Shown: positions 5,904-10,493 of the stretch, piece by piece
Layout: each line of letters begins with the position of its first letter
How positions within the stretch are numbered: position 1 is the stretch's first letter
Assembly (NCBI GenBank): GCA_937898375.1
Contig: CALEJX010000045.1
Location: 1-10,493 of the forward strand
Length of the DNA: 10,493 bases
Source: an uncultured Ruminococcus sp.
Lineage (GTDB): Bacteria; Bacillota; Clostridia; Oscillospirales; Ruminococcaceae
Direction: 5' to 3'
The notes under the pieces: model-generated
Databases searched by the model: none
Seen by the model: the letters and a program-made list of their open reading frames with translations, nothing else
Told to the model about the DNA's origin: nothing
Made by a program: the position numbers and the translations under genes

Positions 5904-8237
5904 TTACTGTGAGCCTACCGAGGTCACTGCAAATGTTACCGACACAGCCGTTCCCATCGGAACGCTCTGTCCTGCTCCCACGCTCTGATCAGACTGTGCA
6001 ACTGCGCCCTCCTCCTCATAGCCGGAGCCTTCCGCCGTCAGATTAAGTCCGTACATATCCAAAGTAGCCTTTGCCTGCTCCTTTGTAAGTCCCTGAAGCT
6101 CAGGCACTGTAACGGTCTCCTCCTTGGTGTTTGCGTCTGTATAAAGCACAACTGAGCCGCCCTGCTCTATCTTTGCGGCAACAGGCGTCTGCTTAACAAC
6201 AGTGTCTCCCTCGCCCTTGACCTTGACCTCAAGACCAAGATCTTCAAGAGTCTTTTTGGCTTCCTCAACAGTGTAATATTGAACGCTAGGTACTGATACC
6301 TGCAAGTCAGCAAGCTCGCTTTCGTCATACTCAGGGAAAATTCCCACATAAGGCAGAACGTCTGTAAGAACGTTTACGCATATAGGCGCTGCCACTTGGC
6401 TTCCGTAGAATTTCTCCCCTGTGGGGTGGTCTACCATTACGAGCGTTACTATCTCAGGATCGTCAGCAGGAGCAAATGCACAGTATGAAGAAACATAAGT
6501 CTGACCTGTTGAGTCCTCGTCCATTTTCTGTGAAGTACCCGACTTACCGCCTATCTTATATCCCTTTATATAGCAGTTAGAACCAGGCTGACCCTCAACA
6601 ACGCCCTCGAGTATCTCTCTCATAGAAGCGGAGGTGTCCTCAGAAATGACCTGACGTCTTACAACAGTGTCCATTTTCTTTACGATATTGCCGTTCTGGT
6701 CTGTTATGCTGTTCACAACCTGCGGCGTAACAAGATAACCGCCGTTTATAGCCGCAGAGTAAGCTGTTATCATCTGTATCGGCGTTACCTTATTGGTCTG
6801 ACCGAACGATGATGAAGCAAGCTGAACAGGACCCATGTTGCTAAGGGGCATACTGATAGAATTTGACTCCGCAGGAAGGTCGATACCTGTCAGCTCATTG
6901 AAGCCGAACGCATTGTAATACTGACAGAACTTCTCCGAACCAAGCTTCATGCCTATCTGAATGAACACAGGGTTACATGAGTTGAGCATTGCCTGCGCAA
7001 GATTTTGCGAGCCGTGGTCGGTAGTTGACCAGCAGTGGAAAGTCGTGTCCTCCACCTGTATCTGAGTGCCGCAGCCGAAAGTATCATTAAGAGTGATAGC
7101 TTTCTCCTCCAGAGCCGAAGCACCTGTTATCACCTTGAATACAGAACCAGGGTTATAAGTTTCAGAAACCGCCTTGTTCTTCCACTGAAGCGACCATGCG
7201 TCAAGCTGTTTCTCCTTGTACTCGTCGGAATTTTCATCAAGCCCCGCAAGCTCCGCCGCCGTCTTTTCATCAGAGATAGCCGCAGGCTCGTTAGGGTCAT
7301 AAGGGTCAGAAGTCGCCATTGCGTATATCTGACCTGTCTTAGGATTCATTATGATACCGCAGGCTCTGTCAGTAGGCTGATTTTCCTCCACCGCCTTTGC
7401 AAGCTCTTTTTCGAGTATATACTGAATATTAGCGTCAATATTCAGATTAAGATCATCGCCGTCCTGAGCGTCATAGCTCTGCTTGTATCTGTATGGTATC
7501 TCAGTTCCGTCGCTTGCCTTTGCAGTGATTATCCTGCCGTCAATACCGCTGAGATAATCGTCATAGTAAGCTTCAAGACCATATATGCCGTTGCCCTCAT
7601 AGTCCGTGTGACCAAGCACAACAGAAGCAAGCGTGTTCTGCGGATAAAGCCGCCTTGTGGTAGGGTCGCACCTTACGCCGTCTATGCCAAGCTCCGTGAG
7701 CTTATCCTCGATAGCCGTGGAAACGGTCTTTTCCACTTCCTTTTTCAGCACGATGTACTGCGTATCCGTCTTAGTGAGCTTTTCCCTCACTGTGTTAGTA
7801 TCTATTTCAAGATTGAGCGCCAAAAACTCCACAAGCTCGTCAAGACATTCGTCTCCTGACTTTGTTGCGTCAAGTCTTTTCTGATATGTAGCCTTTTTGG
7901 AAGCGTCGCTCTCCTTGGCTATATATCCTTTAAGCTCCTCTATCTTCTTGTCATTATCATCAAGCTTTTCTTTGAGCATAAGAGGGTCTGCATAAACAGT
8001 GTAGACCGTTGCGCTCTGAGAAAGCACAGTTCCGTTTGAATCGTAAATAGTACCTCTTGACGCTGAAACAGCCGTGCTTTTGAGCTGCTGAGCGTTCGCA
8101 AGAGACTGCCACTTCTTGCCGTCCTTTATGGACACCGAAAATATCGTCGCAACCGTATATATAAGTATCGCCGCCACAGGCAGGCTCAGCCAAATATTCA
8201 GACGTTGTTTCATTCTGGCACTTGGTCTGTCGGTCAT
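5904..8237 (-). CDS. Class B penicillin-binding protein with two PASTA domains (SpoVD/FtsI type)
   Basis: This is a membrane-anchored transpeptidase that cross-links peptidoglycan, by context the partner of the SEDS protein FtsW. Its 777 residues comprise a short basic cytoplasmic tail, one membrane segment (about 14-36), a pedestal region including SRGTIYDSNGTVL (60-72), a transpeptidase domain, and two PASTA repeats (about 646-700 and 708-770). Catalytic motifs are all present: SVFK (365-368, nucleophile S365), SCN (420-422) and KSGT (565-568). Two lysine/glutamate-rich inserts, about 88-130 and 320-358, lengthen the pedestal and the region just before the nucleophile. The ATG at 8235-8237 has a strong AGGAG about 7 nt upstream. 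murE follows after 25 nt, while ftsL lies 155 nt upstream across a gap with a stem-loop. I cannot decide from sequence alone between vegetative FtsI/PBP2B and sporulation SpoVD, so no symbol is given. Confidence 0.93.
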   Translation of the reverse strand: MTDRPSARMKQRLNIWLSLPVAAILIYTVATIFSVSIKDGKKWQSLANAQQLKSTAVSASRGTIYDSNGTVLSQSATVYTVYADPLMLKEKLDDNDKKIEELKGYIAKESDASKKATYQKRLDATKSGDECLDELVEFLALNLEIDTNTVREKLTKTDTQYIVLKKEVEKTVSTAIEDKLTELGIDGVRCDPTTRRLYPQNTLASVVLGHTDYEGNGIYGLEAYYDDYLSGIDGRIITAKASDGTEIPYRYKQSYDAQDGDDLNLNIDANIQYILEKELAKAVEENQPTDRACGIIMNPKTGQIYAMATSDPYDPNEPAAISDEKTAAELAGLDENSDEYKEKQLDAWSLQWKNKAVSETYNPGSVFKVITGASALEEKAITLNDTFGCGTQIQVEDTTFHCWSTTDHGSQNLAQAMLNSCNPVFIQIGMKLGSEKFCQYYNAFGFNELTGIDLPAESNSISMPLSNMGPVQLASSSFGQTNKVTPIQMITAYSAAINGGYLVTPQVVNSITDQNGNIVKKMDTVVRRQVISEDTSASMREILEGVVEGQPGSNCYIKGYKIGGKSGTSQKMDEDSTGQTYVSSYCAFAPADDPEIVTLVMVDHPTGEKFYGSQVAAPICVNVLTDVLPYVGIFPEYDESELADLQVSVPSVQYYTVEEAKKTLEDLGLEVKVKGEGDTVVKQTPVAAKIEQGGSVVLYTDANTKEETVTVPELQGLTKEQAKATLDMYGLNLTAEGSGYEEEGAVAQSDQSVGAGQSVPMGTAVSVTFAVTSVGSQ

Positions 8238-8253
8238 AAATATCTCCTCTCAG

Positions 8254-8307
8254 GATATCGCCGCACATACAAAATTTTCAATAATCTAGCACAATGCGGC
8301 AAATATC
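8254..8307 (-). promoter_or_regulatory. Imperfect stem-loop in the ftsL-PBP gap, next to the PBP ribosome-binding site
   Basis: Two inverted arms flank a 29-nt loop (8266-8294): GCCGCA (8260-8265) pairs with TGCGGC (8295-8300), and GATAT (8254-8258) pairs with ATATC (8303-8307), with a small internal loop (C8259 opposite AA at 8301-8302). That is 11 base pairs. In the transcript the structure ends only a few nucleotides before the AGGAG of the PBP gene. It lacks a following U-run, so it is not a standard terminator. A role in translation control or mRNA processing is inference. The rest of the 155-nt gap shows no convincing promoter or ORF. Confidence 0.4.
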
Positions 8308-8392
8308 GTATTTTCACACATACAAATTAATAGAACAAGAAAGCTAAGCACAAATATCTTGTCCCTAACTTTCCCCATAGTTATTTTATTCA

Positions 8393-8869
8393 CTAAGCCC
8401 CGATATATTCCAGAACAGAGCTGAACCAGTGTTTTATCTTAACGAACACATTGTCGTCCTCAGCCTTTACCACCTTTGCCACTGAATCAGACTCTACAGT
8501 TACATACTCTATCTGAGATTTATCAAGCTTTTTAAGTCCCAGCTCATTCTCAGCATACTCCTCGACCTTTGACATATTGGTCTTTTGAGCAAGCTCTGAC
8601 TGCAAGCTTACGTTCTCGCCCTGAAGCTGAGCAAGCTGTTCTTCCTGCTTGGTCTGCTCTGAACACAGGCTCGATATCTCTACCCTGCCGTATATCATTG
8701 CTCCAAGAACAACAGCCACCAGCAGGCAAATACCCACCACAGCCACTACTGATATAGTTTTCTGCTTTAGTGCAGGATTTTTCTTATATTTTATGGCTCT
8801 CTGAGCCTCCGCCTCTTCAGCGTTGTCATAGGCACTGTAGTCAAATGCCAAGTTATGTACCTTTGCCAT
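8393..8869 (-). CDS. ftsL: FtsL/DivIC-like septum protein
   Basis: A 158-residue bitopic membrane protein with the FtsL layout. The cytoplasmic part (about 1-36) is charged, one membrane segment covers about 38-60, and a coiled coil rich in Gln, Glu and Leu runs from about 63 to 93. It ends in the typical EYAENELGLKKLDKSQIEYV block (96-115, numbered from this start). FtsL connects the divisome to FtsW and the class B PBP; position directly between rsmH and the PBP gene is the standard one. Primary sequence conservation in this family is low, so the call rests on topology, the ELGL...Q block and synteny. An in-frame GTG at 8894-8896 would add nine residues but has no SD; the ATG at 8867-8869 follows GAGAGGTG with about 10 nt spacing and is preferred. 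Confidence 0.88.
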   Translation of the reverse strand: MAKVHNLAFDYSAYDNAEEAEAQRAIKYKKNPALKQKTISVVAVVGICLLVAVVLGAMIYGRVEISSLCSEQTKQEEQLAQLQGENVSLQSELAQKTNMSKVEEYAENELGLKKLDKSQIEYVTVESDSVAKVVKAEDDNVFVKIKHWFSSVLEYIGA

Positions 8870-8942
8870 TGTGGTAAAACACCTCTCACGATCCACGGGT
8901 AAGCCCGTTATTTACACATTCCCATTTTCACACAAATTTTGC

Positions 8943-9878
8943 TTAGTCCTTGATCTTCTCGATCACCCTGAGCTTCGCACTGCGGCTCCTATTGTTCTCC
9001 GCAAGCTCCTTTTCGCCAGCCTCTATAGGCTTTCTGTTCACAAGCTTTCCCCTAGGCGTTCTTCCGCATATGCACTGCGGAAAATCAGGCGGACATATAC
9101 AGCCCTTGCAGAAGCTCTGAAATCTCTGCTTCACCAATCTGTCCTCCAGCGAGTGGAAAGTGATTATGCAAAGCCTGCCGCCCACATTAAGACGATCGAA
9201 TGCCTTGTCAAGAGCGATATTTAAATGTTCAAGCTCCTTGTTTACCTCTATCCTGATAGCCTGAAAAGTCTTTTTGCAAGGATTTTTTTCACGCCTTGCT
9301 TTCTGCGGAACTGCACTTTTTATTATCTCGGCAAGCTCCATGGTCGTCTCTATCGGTTTTTGTTCTCTGTATTTCACTATCTTAGAAGCAATGCTTCTTG
9401 AAAACTTTTCTTCGCCGTACTCAAAAATTATCCTCGCAAGGCTCTGATAATCATATCCGTTCACAACGTCCTTGGCGGAAAGCCCCTCCCCTGACATTCT
9501 CATGTCAAGAGGTGCGTCATTGTGATAGGAAAACCCTCTCTCCGCATTGTCAAGCTGATAAGAGGAAACGCCCAAGTCCATAAGAATTCCGTCAGCACCG
9601 CTTATGCCGAGCCTCTCAAATATCTCATCTATCTCAGAGTAATTCCCTCTCACAACAGTCGCAGGATACCCTGCCAACCGCTCAGAAGCAGTTTTCACCG
9701 CCTCGGGATCTCTGTCTATAGCCACAAGCCTGCCGCCCTTTTCGCCGTCAAGCCTTTTAGCGATCTCTCTCGAATGTCCTGCTCCTCCGGCAGTGCCGTC
9801 GCAGTAAATGCCGTCAGGCCGAATGTTCAAACCCTCCAAACACTCATCGAGCAGTACGGGAACGTGGTTAAATTCCAT
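8943..9878 (-). CDS. rsmH: RsmH, 16S rRNA m4C1402 methyltransferase
   Basis: RsmH (formerly MraW) uses S-adenosylmethionine to N4-methylate C1402 of 16S rRNA. At 311 residues it has the normal length. Motifs are FNHVPVLLDE at the N-terminus (3-12), the SAM loop DGTAGGAGHS (27-36), AIDRDPEAV (53-61), ILMDLGVSSYQLD (98-110), PLDMRM (123-128), ARREKNPCKKTFQAIRIEVN (194-213) and the late TFHSLEDRLVK (240-250). A cysteine cluster, CKGCICPPDFPQCICG (257-272), follows; similar clusters are common in the Firmicutes proteins. The ATG shares a base with the mraZ stop (TAATG), and a GGAGGG lies about 12 nt upstream inside mraZ, so translation is probably coupled. ftsL follows after 73 nt. Confidence 0.97.
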   Translation of the reverse strand: MEFNHVPVLLDECLEGLNIRPDGIYCDGTAGGAGHSREIAKRLDGEKGGRLVAIDRDPEAVKTASERLAGYPATVVRGNYSEIDEIFERLGISGADGILMDLGVSSYQLDNAERGFSYHNDAPLDMRMSGEGLSAKDVVNGYDYQSLARIIFEYGEEKFSRSIASKIVKYREQKPIETTMELAEIIKSAVPQKARREKNPCKKTFQAIRIEVNKELEHLNIALDKAFDRLNVGGRLCIITFHSLEDRLVKQRFQSFCKGCICPPDFPQCICGRTPRGKLVNRKPIEAGEKELAENNRSRSAKLRVIEKIKD

Positions 9879-10309
9879 TAAAAATCAAGTCCCTCCAGAG
9901 CTTCCATAAGCTCGTTATCATCAATGCTGCTGTTGAAATCGTCCCAGCGCTTTTTATCCCATATCTCACATCTGTCAGATACGCCAGCCACAACGATCTC
10001 TTTTTCAAGCCCTGCCACCTCTCTCAGCGACTGCGGAACAAGTATCCTGCCCTGCTTGTCAGGCTCTACCTCGCACGCCCACGCCATAAAGCTTCGCTGT
10101 AAAGCTCTCGCCTTAGCCATAGGCAGACTTCTAATTTTCTCGGCTCTTTTCTCGAAATCCTCAAGGGAATAAACGAACAAACAGCCGTCTATACCTTTAG
10201 TTACAATGAACCGCTCGCCGATAAGCTCTCTGAGCTTAGTAGGAAAAGTCATTCTTCCCTTAGCGTCCATAGTCTGATTGTAAGTACCTTTAAGCAAGCA
10301 CGCCTGCAA
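9878..10309 (-). CDS. mraZ: MraZ, transcriptional regulator of the dcw cluster
   Basis: MraZ is a ring-forming AbrB-like DNA-binding protein that represses its own operon in the bacteria where it has been studied. The 143-residue product carries the two diagnostic half-sites DAKGRMTFPTKLR (15-27) and DKQGRILVPQSLR (84-96), each of the form DxxGRxxxPxxxR. Start choice: the reading frame is open further upstream to a GTG at 10370-10372, but that start would lie inside the operator array. The TTG at 10307-10309 sits 6 nt after a near-perfect AAGGGAGGTG and gives the usual family length, so I use it. It overlaps rsmH by one base (TAATG). It is the first gene of the operon, directly under a strong promoter. 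Confidence 0.95.
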   Translation of the reverse strand: MQACLLKGTYNQTMDAKGRMTFPTKLRELIGERFIVTKGIDGCLFVYSLEDFEKRAEKIRSLPMAKARALQRSFMAWACEVEPDKQGRILVPQSLREVAGLEKEIVVAGVSDRCEIWDKKRWDDFNSSIDDNELMEALEGLDF

Positions 10310-10315
10310 GCCGTT

Positions 10316-10325
10316 CACCTCCCTT
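10316..10325 (-). promoter_or_regulatory. Strong Shine-Dalgarno site that fixes the TTG start of mraZ
   Basis: AAGGGAGGTG on the minus strand, an almost full complement of the 16S rRNA 3' end, lies 6 nt before the TTG at 10307-10309. No ATG or other good start lies at a comparable distance in this frame. Confidence 0.85.
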
Positions 10326-10347
10326 GACCGAGTTTGGCAGTGAAATG

Positions 10348-10395
10348 CCACATTTGAAGCACTCATCACCACTTTTTTGCACTTTTAACCACCGT
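10348..10395 (-). promoter_or_regulatory. Probable MraZ operator: array of GTG-core boxes at 10-bp spacing
   Basis: On the minus strand four boxes follow one another: AAAGTGC (10379-10385), AAAGTGG (10369-10375), TGAGTGC (10359-10365) and AATGTGG (10348-10354). A degenerate ACGGTGG (10389-10395) precedes them. The GTG cores are at 10390-10392, 10380-10382, 10370-10372, 10360-10362 and 10349-10351, so steps are 10, 10, 10 and 11 bp, one helical turn each. This agrees with known MraZ boxes (TGGGN repeats at 10-bp steps in E. coli; AAAGTG-type boxes in Mollicutes). The array starts near the predicted transcription start and covers the early transcribed region, which fits autorepression of mraZ and the dcw operon. 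Confidence 0.78.
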
Positions 10396-10401
10396 ACAAT
10401 A

Positions 10402-10430
10402 ATTATACACTATATTATAGAAAATTGCAA
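10402..10430 (-). promoter_or_regulatory. Sigma-A-type promoter of the dcw operon
   Basis: TTGCAA (10425-10430) and a perfect TATAAT (10402-10407) on the minus strand are 17 nt apart. The expected start point, about 7 nt past the -10, falls at the first operator box, leaving a leader of about 85 nt before the mraZ TTG. It is the best promoter in the window. The 63 nt further upstream (10431-10493) show no ORF or clear terminator. Confidence 0.8.
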
Positions 10431-10493
10431 CAGTAATATTTCCCAAAGTGATTTTTTGCAAGGGATTTTTCTTGGACACTTGGTCATTTCAGG

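Noticed and set aside
7035..7859. Plus-strand open frame of 274 codons opposite the PBP gene
   Set aside because: It is antisense to a clearly conserved PBP, its product is Arg/Leu/Ser-rich without recognisable domains, and no convincing ribosome-binding site was seen. It is a shadow of codon bias on the other strand.
8238..8392. Promoter for the PBP gene in the ftsL-PBP gap
   Set aside because: TTGCCG or TTGTTC with a GAAAAT at 17 nt can be drawn, but the -10 matches are poor (4 of 6) and neither stands out from the AT-rich background.
8895..8908. Small hairpin ACGGG-TAAG-CCCGT in the rsmH-ftsL gap, as a terminator
   Set aside because: The stem is only 5 bp and in the direction of transcription no U-run follows; transcription must continue into ftsL. 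At most a minor structure near the ftsL leader.
10434..10493. Terminator of the preceding gene at the right edge
   Set aside because: TCCC and GGGA arms can be found around an A-rich stretch but pair over only 4 bp, and no upstream gene end is visible in the window.

Overview
The window is one continuous minus-strand stretch of the division and cell wall (dcw) cluster of a bacterium. Transcription runs from the right-hand end towards position 1. In transcription order the genes are mraZ, rsmH, ftsL, a PASTA-bearing class B penicillin-binding protein (spoVD/ftsI type), murE, murF, a divergent mraY homologue, ftsW, and the first 192 codons of murG, which runs off the left edge. I see no convincing gene on the plus strand, no RNA genes, no CRISPR and no transposase.

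The organism is probably a member of the Clostridia, most likely Oscillospiraceae/Ruminococcus-like. The reasons are the gene order, the two C-terminal PASTA domains on the PBP, the Cys-rich C-terminal segment of RsmH, purine-rich Shine-Dalgarno (SD) sequences, TTG start codons, and a DNPR motif in MurE that predicts meso-diaminopimelate peptidoglycan. This is inference from protein style; no database search was possible.

Layout by region. 10493-10310 holds 63 nt with nothing recognisable, then a strong sigma-A-type promoter, then an array of 10-bp-spaced GTG-core boxes that matches MraZ operators. 10309-8393 holds mraZ (TTG start), rsmH (TAATG overlap) and ftsL. 8392-8238 is a 155-nt gap with an imperfect long hairpin just upstream of the PBP ribosome-binding site. 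8237-4430 holds the PBP and murE. 4429-4248 is a 182-nt gap with a 75-bp MITE-like repeat with 9-bp terminal inverted repeats and a possible internal promoter for murF. 4247-1 holds murF, the mraY homologue (ATGA overlap), ftsW (TTG start) and partial murG.

Together the genes cover cytoplasmic UDP-MurNAc-pentapeptide assembly (MurE, MurF), lipid-linked intermediates (MraY-like, MurG) and septal polymerisation and cross-linking (FtsW, class B PBP, FtsL). An autoregulator (MraZ) and a 16S rRNA methyltransferase (RsmH) lie at the head. Two departures stand out. murD, which usually lies between mraY and ftsW, is absent. The mraY homologue carries changes at several signature acidic and histidine positions, so the main MraY may be elsewhere or this enzyme may be altered.
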